DNA from: a virus
DNA: 61,467 nt
Strand: one strand, 5' to 3'
IMG/VR virus record: IMGVR_UViG_3300007609_000021
Location: 1 to 61,467 of that record
The notes beneath the pieces were generated by a model, which was not told the DNA's origin, ran no database searches, and saw only the letters and a program-made list of their open reading frames with translations. This document shows positions 14,566 through 24,700 of this stretch, one piece after another (position 1 is the first letter of the stretch; every line of letters starts with the position of its first letter). The translations under genes were made by a program, and so were the position numbers.

Positions 14566-14719
14566 CGACAAAGCTGCCACTATAGAATGGTGGGTGGACG
14601 ATATGCTTACAGAAATGCAAGCACTAAAAAATAAGGGGGTCACTAAAAAAGACCTCCTTTTATACCTAGACTCATGGGAGTCAACATTAAGAACAATTAA
14701 AACAATAACAAAAGACTAA
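14558..14719 (+). CDS. Small protein (53 aa), unknown
   Basis: A 53-residue helical protein (MNNDKAATIEWWVDDMLTEM...) whose stop codon shares its last base with the nrdB start. Function unknown. Confidence 0.5.
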   Translation: MNNDKAATIEWWVDDMLTEMQALKNKGVTKKDLLLYLDSWESTLRTIKTITKD

Positions 14720-15687
14720 TGGGATTATTTACACCGAGAATTGAGTACAAACCTTTTGAATATCCAATCTACTTTACTGAAGGTTGGTTAAAACAAGCGC
14801 AGGCATTTTGGTTACACACTGAGATTAGTATGTCAGGAGATGTTAAAGACTGGAATGAAAAGCTAACAGCTGAAGAAAAAAGTTTAGTAGGTAACATATT
14901 ATTAGGTTTTGCACAAACAGAATGTGCTGTATCTGACTACTGGACACAAAAAGTGGTTGGTTGGTTTCCTAAGCATGAAATACAGCAAATGGCTATGATG
15001 TTTGGTTCTCAAGAAACAATCCACGCAGTCGCATATTCTTATTTAAATGAAACACTTGGACTTGAAGACTTTAAAGCATTTTTGCAAGATGAAGCTACCA
15101 TGGATAGGTTTAATAACCTGGTTGCGTATGAAGGAACGGATACGAAAGGTATTGGTACATCTTTGGCAATCTTTTCCGCCTTTGCGGAGGGAGTAAGTTT
15201 ATATTCTGCTTTTGCGGTATTATATAGCTTTCAATTAAGAAACCTATTAAAAGGGATTGGACAGCAAATGAAATGGTCTGTACGAGATGAATCTTTGCAT
15301 TCTAAAATGGGTTGTCAGCTATTTAGACACATGTGCGAAGAAGATAAAGAATTATTAAATAATTGTAGAGAAGATGTTTTAGCAGCTGCTACATCAATGT
15401 TACAGGCAGAAGAAAACTATATTGACAAAATGTTCGAAGCAGGAGACGTTGAAGGAATTAAAGCTTACGATCTCAAACAATTTATTAGAAAGAGACTTAA
15501 CGAAAAACTCGTTGAACTTGGATACGTCGACCTTGGGTCCTACTTTTCATTTGACACAAAAGGATCAAAAAACCTCGACTGGTTCTATCACCTTACAGGT
15601 GGCGTTACTCATACTGATTTTTTTGCTACTCGTCCAACAGACTACAGCAAAGCAGGTGAAGGAGAAGATTTTGAAGATATATGGTAA
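14719..15687 (+). CDS. nrdB: Class I ribonucleotide reductase, small (radical) subunit NrdB
   Basis: A 322-residue class I beta subunit, housing the di-metal centre that generates the radical. Ligand pattern: E68 (QTEC), E99-x2-H102 (SQETIH), E157 (FAEGVS) and E191-x2-H194 (RDESLH). The radical tyrosine is Y106, three residues after H102 as in classical enzymes. The C-terminal tail (GEGEDFEDIW) is the usual docking peptide for the large subunit. It is paired with NrdA at 15891, with a small gene between. Confidence 0.92.
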   Translation: MGLFTPRIEYKPFEYPIYFTEGWLKQAQAFWLHTEISMSGDVKDWNEKLTAEEKSLVGNILLGFAQTECAVSDYWTQKVVGWFPKHEIQQMAMMFGSQETIHAVAYSYLNETLGLEDFKAFLQDEATMDRFNNLVAYEGTDTKGIGTSLAIFSAFAEGVSLYSAFAVLYSFQLRNLLKGIGQQMKWSVRDESLHSKMGCQLFRHMCEEDKELLNNCREDVLAAATSMLQAEENYIDKMFEAGDVEGIKAYDLKQFIRKRLNEKLVELGYVDLGSYFSFDTKGSKNLDWFYHLTGGVTHTDFFATRPTDYSKAGEGEDFEDIW

Positions 15688-15702
15688 ATTAAATTAAATA
15701 AA

Positions 15703-15891
15703 ATGAAAGAGCAGACTTTATTAGAAATGAAAAACAAAATTGAAATGCTTGGTGGTTTAGTCCAACAAGTAATTCAAGAAATGAGTAACCTAAAAGATTT
15801 GTCTATTGGTAGTTTAGAAACAATCAAAAGAATGCCAGGTTACAAAGATGCAATAGATGAATTAATAGAAGAATCAAAAAAAGATAAATAA
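15703..15891 (+). CDS. Small helical protein between nrdB and nrdA (62 aa)
   Basis: A 62-residue, probably all-helical protein (MKEQTLLEMKNKIEMLGGLV...) ending in a charged lysine-rich tail. It starts 15 bases after nrdB and shares its last base with nrdA, so it is expressed with both subunits. No family recognised; an accessory role in the reductase complex is possible from position only. Confidence 0.6.
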   Translation: MKEQTLLEMKNKIEMLGGLVQQVIQEMSNLKDLSIGSLETIKRMPGYKDAIDELIEESKKDK

Positions 15892-17663
15892 TGAGCTGGA
15901 ACAACGACTGGGTTAAAGGAGTAGACTATCCCTCTTGGGGAAACACTGAGGTGTATAAAAAAACTATTGTTGGTGGATACCTATTGTCAGGTGAAACACC
16001 AAAAGACGCTTATATGCGTGTAGCAAATACTGTTGCAAGGCGTTTATACAAGCCAGAATTGGCAGATAAGTTTTTTCAGTACATATGGAAAGGCTGGTTG
16101 AATTTAGCTTCTCCAGTGCTCTCTAATACAGGCACAGATAGGGGTTTACCTATATCATGCTTTGGTATTGATGTTGGAGATAGCATACAAGAGATTGGTG
16201 CTAAAAACTTAGAAATGATGTTACTGGCTAAACACGGCGGGGGAGTTGGTATCGGAATTAATATGATTCGTCCTGCTGGAGCTAAAATAACAGGAAATGG
16301 CACATCAGATGGGGTCGTACCCTTTTGTAAAATATATGACTCCACAATTCTTGCAACTAATCAAGGATCAGTTAGACGTGGAGCAGCTAGTGTTAATATT
16401 AACATTGATCACGACGACTTCGAGGAATGGCTTGAAATTAGAGAACCAAAAGGTGATGTTAATAGACAATCCCTTAATTTACACCAGTGCGCGGTTATTG
16501 GTGATAAATTTATGCGAAAGCTTGAAGAAGGAGATTCAACGGCTAGAAGAAAGTGGAGTAAGCTCTTGCAAAAAAGAAAAGCAACTGGAGAACCTTACGT
16601 CTTGTTTAAAGGAAATACAAACAAGAGCAACCCTGAAGCGTACAAGAAAAACGGTTTAAAAGTACATATGACTAATATATGTAGTGAAATAGCATTACAT
16701 ACCGATGAAAATCATAGTTTTGTGTGCTGTTTATCATCATTAAATCTTACGAAATATGAAGAATGGAAAGATACTAATCTTATTTACGACGCAATTTGGT
16801 TCCTTGATGGAGTCCTTGAAGAGTTTTTACAAAAGGCTAAAGGCCTTAAAGGATTTGAAAACTCAGTTCGTTCTGCAGAAAAAGGAAGAGCGCTTGGTCT
16901 TGGAGTCCTTGGGTGGCACACTTACCTCCAACAAAACGGAATACCTTTCGAAGGGCTTCAAGCTCAATTTGAGACTAGGAGAATATTTAGCCAGATTAAA
17001 ATTGAAAGTGAAAGGGCATCACGTGCACTCGCCGAGGTATACGGAGAACCTCTTTGGTGTCGTGACACTGGATTTAGGAATACTCACCTTAGGGCTATTG
17101 CACCTACTGTATCAAATAGTAAGTTATCTGGGAATGTTAGTCCAGGTATCGAGCCTTGGGCTGCGAATGTATTTACAGAACAATCTGCAAAAGGTACGTT
17201 TATTCGCAAAAATAAAGAGCTTATTAAAGTTTTAAAGAAAGTTGGGATTGATACAGAAGAAACCTGGAGCAAGATACTTGAAGATGGCGGAAGTATTCAA
17301 GATATAAATATTTTAGATGATTGGGGATATATAAATAAAAAATTAGTATATTTACCTGATGCATCTGAGCAAGATATGATGAATGGATACGATGCTGTTA
17401 AAGATGTATTTAAAACGTTCAAAGAAATAAATCAGTTGGAACTAGTTAATCAAGCTGGTATACGCCAACAATATATAGATCAGTCTGTAAGTTTGAATTT
17501 AGCATTCCCAAGCACAGCTACACCAAAGTGGATTAATCAAGTACATTTTGAAGCGTGGAAAAAAGGAGTGAAGACTTTATACTACACAAGAACTGAATCA
17601 GTATTAAGAGGAGACATTGCTGCAAAAGCTATGGATCCAGATTGCTTGTCTTGTGATGGGTAA
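15891..17663 (+). CDS. nrdA: Class I ribonucleotide reductase, large (catalytic) subunit NrdA
   Basis: A 590-residue catalytic subunit reducing ribonucleoside diphosphates. Visible residues: the active-site cysteine ISCFG and its partner in FVCCLSSLNL; the N-C-E triad in TNICSEIALH; the paired tyrosines of the radical pathway in LYYTRTESV; and the C-terminal redox pair DPDCLSCDG. The N-terminal ATP-cone that gives overall activity control in many class Ia enzymes is absent, so it is shorter than the 700-800 residue cellular forms. Loss of dATP inhibition would suit a phage. It is the last rightward gene and is followed by terminators. Confidence 0.93.
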   Translation: MSWNNDWVKGVDYPSWGNTEVYKKTIVGGYLLSGETPKDAYMRVANTVARRLYKPELADKFFQYIWKGWLNLASPVLSNTGTDRGLPISCFGIDVGDSIQEIGAKNLEMMLLAKHGGGVGIGINMIRPAGAKITGNGTSDGVVPFCKIYDSTILATNQGSVRRGAASVNINIDHDDFEEWLEIREPKGDVNRQSLNLHQCAVIGDKFMRKLEEGDSTARRKWSKLLQKRKATGEPYVLFKGNTNKSNPEAYKKNGLKVHMTNICSEIALHTDENHSFVCCLSSLNLTKYEEWKDTNLIYDAIWFLDGVLEEFLQKAKGLKGFENSVRSAEKGRALGLGVLGWHTYLQQNGIPFEGLQAQFETRRIFSQIKIESERASRALAEVYGEPLWCRDTGFRNTHLRAIAPTVSNSKLSGNVSPGIEPWAANVFTEQSAKGTFIRKNKELIKVLKKVGIDTEETWSKILEDGGSIQDINILDDWGYINKKLVYLPDASEQDMMNGYDAVKDVFKTFKEINQLELVNQAGIRQQYIDQSVSLNLAFPSTATPKWINQVHFEAWKKGVKTLYYTRTESVLRGDIAAKAMDPDCLSCDG

Positions 17664-17670
17664 AAAAAAA

Positions 17671-17691
17671 TCACGGAGTAGTTACCCGTGA
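17671..17691 (+). terminator. Hairpin terminator after nrdA
   Basis: TCACGG (17671-17676) pairs with CCGTGA (17686-17691) around a 9-base loop. It is 8 bases after the nrdA stop and is followed by CTTTAGTTAG. It probably helps end rightward transcription before the convergent late genes. Confidence 0.5.
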
Positions 17692-17716
17692 CTTTAGTTA
17701 GTTAGTTGTTCATATT

Positions 17717-17749
17717 AAACGCCGTTGATTAATTTCTTCGGCGTTTTTT
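17717..17749. terminator. Bidirectional terminator between convergent gene blocks
   Basis: AACGCCG (17718-17724) pairs with CGGCGTT (17739-17745), with a 14-base loop. A T-run follows on the top strand, and the opposite strand also has a short A/T-rich flank. It lies exactly where rightward (nrdA) and leftward (endolysin) genes meet; the endolysin stop codon overlaps the T-run. Confidence 0.7.
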
Positions 17750-18206
17750 ATATTATGCTATACACTGTTTTATTTTTATTTCTTGAAGCCCTTAAATTAC
17801 GCTTTCTATTTTTTTCTGGTCCTACGTAGCTTACATGCACCCAATCAGGGTTTTCATCTGTTCCAAATTCCCATATAAGCTGATCGTATTCTAGGTTGTC
17901 TTTTATGTAGTTAAACATCTCTGCGTTCGTTTTAAAGCCGTGTGTGTCATCTAAATCCATTGCCTGACCATAACAGTGCTGAGATTTTTTAGATCCGCCT
18001 ATGGCTTTATTTAGCTCAGGAGAACGAAAGAAACTATTGATTCTTATTGGTCCACCAACCCACTTGCGTAATGGTTCAAATACATGATAAGCTAAATCCC
18101 TAGCGTTTTTAACCTCATAAGCTCCGGGCTTGTTTTCTATACCTAATCTTTGCGCTGTATTTGATTTAATAAATTCTTTAAAAGATATATGATCGCTAAT
18201 TACCAT
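17748..18206 (-). CDS. M15-type peptidase endolysin
   Basis: A 152-residue zinc peptidase of the M15 family, cutting peptide cross-links in peptidoglycan. Metal and catalytic residues are visible: H77 and D84 in SQHCYGQAMDLD, and H124 in DWVHVSY. SFFRSPELNKAIGG is typical of the peptidase M15_3 group. No signal peptide, so release needs the neighbouring membrane proteins. It is the last gene of the leftward late transcript and overlaps the upstream gene by one base. Confidence 0.88.
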   Translation of the reverse strand: MVISDHISFKEFIKSNTAQRLGIENKPGAYEVKNARDLAYHVFEPLRKWVGGPIRINSFFRSPELNKAIGGSKKSQHCYGQAMDLDDTHGFKTNAEMFNYIKDNLEYDQLIWEFGTDENPDWVHVSYVGPEKNRKRNLRASRNKNKTVYSII

Positions 18207-18499
18207 TATTTATTATTTCTTAGTTCTTGTATCAATTCTTCTTGTCTTTCAAAGCTTTTTCTAAAACTTACTCTATCTAGTTTAAAGTCGAGCACTTCGT
18301 TTTCTAATATTCTAATATCAGGAAAAACATAAGTGTTTTGATTAAACCTTAAACTTTTAGCTTCGTCTTCAACTTTTTTTATTCTGTTCTCAAGACCTAA
18401 ATACATATACACGGCTGTACCAACTAATAAAACAATTTGTATCAACCATTTTATGTTTATAGATAACGAGCTATCATCGCTTAGCTTTGGTACAGTCAT
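18206..18499 (-). CDS. Membrane-anchored coiled-coil protein, spanin- or holin-like
   Basis: A 97-residue protein with one membrane segment (about residues 18-36, IKWLIQIVLLVGTAVYMYL) followed by a charged, coiled-coil-prone tail. The topology fits an inner-membrane spanin subunit or holin accessory. It is adjacent to the endolysin (1-base overlap) and to the small holin-like gene. No sequence family is recognised, so the role rests on topology and position. Confidence 0.55.
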   Translation of the reverse strand: MTVPKLSDDSSLSINIKWLIQIVLLVGTAVYMYLGLENRIKKVEDEAKSLRFNQNTYVFPDIRILENEVLDFKLDRVSFRKSFERQEELIQELRNNK

Positions 18500-18502
18500 C
18501 TT

Positions 18503-18667
18503 TTATTTTTTACGTCTTTTGTATATTTCAATCCACTTGCTAATAGTATATCCAATGGAAGCTATAAGCAATACAATCTTCAGCCCCATTTCCACGTTAG
18601 AAAATGACACGAGTAATGACACGGCGTTTATCATATATATTTTCAAATCTTCCATTAGTAGTTTCAT
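18503..18667 (-). CDS. Small holin-like membrane protein (54 aa)
   Basis: A 54-residue protein (MKLLMEDLKIYMINAVSLLV...) with two short hydrophobic stretches (about residues 12-22 and 28-43) and a basic tail (YKRRKK). This matches a small class II-type holin. It starts 43 bases after the giant virion gene and completes a holin/spanin-like/endolysin cassette. Confidence 0.55.
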   Translation of the reverse strand: MKLLMEDLKIYMINAVSLLVSFSNVEMGLKIVLLIASIGYTISKWIEIYKRRKK

Positions 18668-18710
18668 TGGTGCATATTATAGTTTTACACTTAATTAGTT
18701 TATTTTACTG

Positions 18711-21700
18711 TTATCTTGATGATTTTCTTCCGGAGCTTCTTGAGCTTCTTGGTGTTTTCCTTGATGATGACTTTGGCTTTATTATTTTTGATTTAAATTT
18801 AGATTTTGCTTTTTCTAATTCTATTTCTTTATCTTTTAAACCTAAGTCCCAAGTATTGTAACCCATAAATAGCGCGGTTCTTTGCCATGCTTCCGCATCA
18901 TTCTGCGTCATTGCTTTAATATTTGATGCTTTAGTAATAATTCTATCTAAAGGAACGTTGAACGCGGCTGATACTAAATTGCCTGCAATGCCATAATAAG
19001 GGTGGTTAGGATTGTCATAACCTATCTTATCAATTATTTTTTTATTAAACTTATAATTCTCCATTGCACCATAAATCTTTCTTGCTTTAATACCAACAGC
19101 TGGAGATATATTTAAAAGCTCTAAAATAACTTTGCCATTTTGACCTGTAAATCCTTTATCGTTTTCACGCATCCAAGCAATAAGAGCATTTTTAAGAGTA
19201 GACACCGCAGCTCCTGCGATACCAGAACCTCTTAATGCACTATCTAAAACAGTATTGATAGCCCTAAATGTTTTTTGATCAATTTTTAGTTCATCTTTTT
19301 CTTCTTCGTCATCTGTAAAGAACGCCGCAAACAAAGCACTTTGTAAAAATGAAAATATAGTGTTTTGTATTGCCCCATAGTATACTAACTTAGAAACATT
19401 AGCTTTAACACTACCCCTTCTATTTATTAGATCTAATGCAGCTTTTTTCTGTATACGAGTCATCTGCATTGTAGTATTTTGGAATGCTAAAAATATTCTT
19501 CCTATAACACTAACTTGTTGATTAGACAATAAATCCTGCCTTGATGACTGCTGAGTGCGTTCGGCTAATTCTTGAAAGTCTAAGAAAGCTTTTTCTTTAG
19601 CTTTAGCTTCCGTCATACCCTCTTTAATATACTTTTGTTCTCTATTGTATAAAAACGGTGCTCCACCTGTTGCAACAGCTATATTATCGCCGTACTTTGT
19701 AAGAGAAAAACCTTTTTCAAGCATATAAGCTAACAATGCTTTGTTTTTATTTTTGCTAGCTTCCAATGTAGCTACAAGCTCAGACTCGTTTATATCTGTT
19801 TTTAAACCCTGTCTACGCTCTTTCATCCAATCAGAGTTAAATATTTTAACCCAGTATGCAGCATATTCTTTAGGTTGTGTAGCTATAAATTTGCCTTGAG
19901 CAAATATATTATTATCTTCCCAGTTCGTAAAGTTAACAATGGACAATTGTTGTAGCAAAGCGGAGCGCATGTTAAAAAACATAGTTGTTGCAACAGAACC
20001 TCTAACCCAGTTTAAATAAGTGTTAGCTAATTTATTACTTCCAATTTCTCTTGCTCTACCTTTTTCAATACGATAAAGCATATCTTCCAAAGCATTTCTT
20101 AAGTCAGGTCCATAAGCCGCTTCAATTTTATTTATATTATCTTTAGAAAATATAATATCAGCATTTGTAATATACTCTTCAAATATCCTAGCTCTACCAA
20201 TTTTACTTAAAATCTCTTGCAGATCCATTTCAATAGTACTAGCCGTCCATGCATCTTCCGGTTTTAACCAGCTTTCTTTTTTGCTTGGAACAGATATAAG
20301 CTCCTCTGCAAATTTTAATAAATCTTTATCTTTTAAAACAGCGTTTATTAATGCTTTTTTATCTGCTGCATTTATTCCAGGTATATCATACCCAAGCCTA
20401 GTCCACATAAATACTCTTACCGCTGCATCATTAGTGTAGTATTTATAATCACTTTCTTTTCTAAGCTTTTTTGTAATTCCCTTGTTAGCTTTTATTAAAT
20501 TATGATAACCTTGTTTTACAAATTGTCTTTCTGCATTAAGCTGAAAGTTTGCTCTTGCTAAAGGATCTAAAAGTTTTTCCTCAAAGAATTGCATATCTGC
20601 ATCTCCTTGCTTTCCTGTGCCTAAAAAGTTATAAAGTAATCCAGCGAAGTCATCAGCAGATGGCGGTATAAATATTTTACCTTTGCCTTTTTTAGCTCCT
20701 TGTAACTTTGCAGTAGCTTCTGATATAGTTTCTGAAGCAAGAATACCTTTTTTACGTTCTATCATTTTATTGATAGTAGTATTCATAGACTTAGAAGCTT
20801 TTATTTGCTCCTCTGGTTGGAAATTTTCGTGAGTTATAATTTTTGAACTAGTCAAATCTTGAATTACTAAATTTGGAGCCGCTTTTTTTGTATAAGAATT
20901 TAAATAGCGTAAAAGCACATCTGAAGAGCCAAAAACGTAATTACTAGGCATTGAAGATTGCAAATTAACCCCAAACTCTTTTTTTGATAGTATATCATCA
21001 AAAGACTTTTGTGTTAATGAAACAAAAGCATTTTCTCTAATATTTTTAATTAATTCATTACTAAATCCTGGAATACCAACAGCATTTCCTGCAATAGCTC
21101 TAGCTAATATTATAGAAGGTAATATATGTTCATATACAAATTTTGATGTACTATTATCGCCTTTAATATATGTAAAATATTTTAATTCATATGACATTTT
21201 TAAAGGAGTAGCCATATGTTTAGTTTGAGAGTTCATTATAACAGCTACATCAAAACTATTTAAAGATCCCTTTTCAATTCCATTTTTAATATATTTTATT
21301 ATTTTGTCTAAACGAGTGTTAGCTCTATTAAATTGGTCATTGCGTTTTGACATTTCAAGTTTAGAAATATCAATTTGATTTGAATCGATACTTATATCTG
21401 ATGCTGACTGCCATGGCCCATATAAAGAATCCGTTATAAAAACTTTTTCGCCATCTTTAAAAATATAATTATCCTTATATTCAATGTTAAAATCCGCTGC
21501 TTTTATAGATTTATTTTCTAAATAATTTTCTAAAATGTCATACAAATTTTTTGTTCTTTTTAAATAGCTGCTATTCCCATTGGCATAACCCTTACCTAAA
21601 AGTGTAATTGACTCTAAAATTCCATCTACATAATCGCTTTTTGTTGCCTCGCCTTTTTCTTTAACTATGCCTTCAACGTATTCATTTGCAAATTCCATTA

Positions 21701-24700
21701 AAGACACGTAAGCAGAATCAACAGCCGCTTGGCTAGATGGGTTTAAAGAGTTTTCGGATAAACCAAACATTGAAGTAAAGGCTAATTCATTGATTAACCC
21801 TGAAAACTTCTGATTTAAAAAAGATTGTATATCTTTAATAGTCGGCTTGTATTTTTTTGTAATATCATTATTTACAAGTTTTACAAATTCTTCGGCTACC
21901 GCTATAGTAGAATTTTTAAATTCATCATCAACTATTGTGTTTTTAAAAGCATTATCCCAAATAGATTTTGTTCTTGGTTGCCTTGTAAAAATTGCATTTG
22001 CTAAATACTTACTTACTTGCTCGCTGTGCGTTGATATTTTTGCAGAATTGTTTTTAATATAATTTTTAGTTGCTATAGATTTTTTTATTTCACCTCTCCC
22101 AAAATCTGTTTTTAAGTTGCTTACTTTTTCGGATATTTTTTCTGCACTCAAAGCCAACATAAGATCCGCTCTTTCAACTATTGTTTCGGTCAATTTTCCG
22201 TTTTGATCAATATCCTTTTCAATCATTTCAAATCCCATTTCAGAAGCTAATTGCCTTCCTAAAGAATTTACAGGGTTTTGCTTAGGTTTATTTCTTAAAG
22301 CACCGTCCTGAAAATGATAATCAACAAATTCATTTTCTTTTATTACATCAACAATTCTTGGGTTTCTTTTCATTATTTCTGGACCGGAAGTCATTCCTCG
22401 GCCAGCAGCGTTATCTCTATCTATTTTAAGCTTATTCCCTTTTTCGTCAACCCAATCGTATTTGTATGCGCTTATTTTTGTTGGAGCAACCCACTCTCCG
22501 TTTACCTGCTTAAGTATGCCTTTTCTAAAAAATGGATGCTTAGATAAAAATGTAGTTGTATAGTTATTAAGTATAAGCTCTCTGTTTTTAATTAAAAAAC
22601 TTTCAAGCCCTTGTCTTTTTATAAATTTAACTATATCTTTTTCGGCAAAATCAGCAATATCTTTTTTAAGATCAGCAACAAAAGGAGTTACGGTTCTATT
22701 TTTACCAGTTTCAATATCAAACTTTTTAATATTTAAAGAAATAGCTTTAATTAAGGTTTTATCAAATTCTGGAGAAAGCTCTTCATCAAACTTTATTTCA
22801 TCAGAAAATACTGTTTTCTTTTTAACCGGTTTTTCTTTTGCAATTTCTTCCGATGCTAATATTGCATCTTCTGCTGTTTCTGTAGCGGTGACATCTTTAA
22901 CTTCAGCAACGTCAGATTTAAAAGTACTTGCTTCGTCTTTGCCTAAAAGCTGGTTTGCAATTGTTATACTTCTTGCTGCTAAATACTTATTTATATATGC
23001 AGCTAATGGTACACCTTCGTTTTCTTGTGGATTATATTTTAAAGCTAATCCCATAACCCCATATGTGGGGTCATCTAATATACTTGTAACTAAATCTTCT
23101 TTATAAGTTGTAAAACCAGGTCTATCTCTGTATTTTTCAGCAATTTTTTTAGCCATTGGTTTATACTCGTCCATTATTTCATATATACCCGCGATACCTT
23201 GCTCATCGTATATTTTTTGAACTTTGTCAGAAGCTAATTCTCTAGACGAAGATTTTACAACCTCTTCAATTTCGGCTTTTTTATTTGAAATTAATTCGCC
23301 CTCTACTTGTCCTTGAACTACATTTTTTAATGTTTTAATTCCTCTACCGGACTTATATATTTTATTGTAGTCTTTTATAAAATTAAATACATCTTCACCT
23401 GTATTGAATTTTACGTTTTTAATATTTGATGTATTAAATATTCTATTAAAGAAATCTTTAAGCTTTTCAAATATTGTAGCCTTAGAGTCTATATCGCCTC
23501 TTGTAAGGGACTCAGATAATAAAGGCATGGTTTCCTCCCACATGTTCTCCAAAGCAGACTTAGCTTTGGTTGAAAAATCATCTTCAGATATTTCGTTTTT
23601 TTCTAGTTGCGAATTTAATTGGTTTATTTTATCTTCATATTGAAGCTCATAGCTTTCAAATCTTTTTGAAAACTCAGTGCCCATAAATCCGTCTCCAGCA
23701 ATCTCTTCTACAAAATCTTTTAAGTTTTGCCCAAGAGCGATATTTCCTGGTATAAGGTTTTTCAATACAGAATGAAGCACCTCGTGTTGCGCCGTGGTGG
23801 CTACTCCTGAATCAAAAGATATTTCTTTGTTTATATATATTTCTTGTGTGCCATCTTTTTTTTGCACTATAAACCCAAAGTCATCAGAAAGTTTTTTTGC
23901 TTCAGCTTCTGATTTACCTTGATTTTTTAATTCTTCTTCAAGTTCTGCTGTTGTATTAAAATCTTTTACAACCGTTTTTAGCTCGGGTAGTTGCTCTGTT
24001 ATTTTTTTAGCTTGAGCAATATCTTCCTCCCCTAATTCTGTTATTTTTGATTTTACAGCAACGTCTTGTATTTTTTTATTTATTTCTTCTATTCTAGCTT
24101 TTTCTTCAACAACTAAATTTGGATCCGCTTCAGAAATAATTTTTTCTAAAGATCTTTTTTCTATTATAAGATCTAAGGCTTCTTTTTTTGCGTCTCCCTT
24201 AATAAAAGAAGGAATTTTAACATTCGCGTTTCTAATTTCGCTTATAGCGTTTATCCTTTGTTCTTTTTCTGGCGCAGAGAGTTCGCTTGATTTTTTAATT
24301 TGTTCTTCTGCTAGATTTAAATAATTTAAAGTAGCTTCGGGATTAAATTTTGCAGCAACAGCTTTAGCGGCATTAACTGTTTCCCTGGCTGTCGCTTTTA
24401 TTGTTTTACCACCAAACGGAAGTATAGTACCTACAATACCTCCGGCTTTTGCAGATTCTGTAATCTCTTTAGTATCTATGTAGCCAAATACATCATCCAC
24501 AGAAGAGCCCTTACCTAACTGACTACTAGCTGTTTGAAATGCTTCTGTTAAAAATTCTACAAAGCCGCCTTTTGCAATTTGAGTAGCACCTTGTTGTGCT
24601 GCCTGAGAGGTTATATACTTTTTAAAACCATCATTAATTAAACTTTTTACAGCAACTTTTCCGGTTTCTCCGAATATTCCTTTAGCAATATTATCCGCTC

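Noticed and set aside
15422-15697. 91-codon frame overlapping the end of nrdB, and similar frames in nrdA (16297-16659, 16756-17235)
   Set aside because: They are out-of-frame readings within clear ribonucleotide reductase genes whose catalytic residues lie in the main frame.
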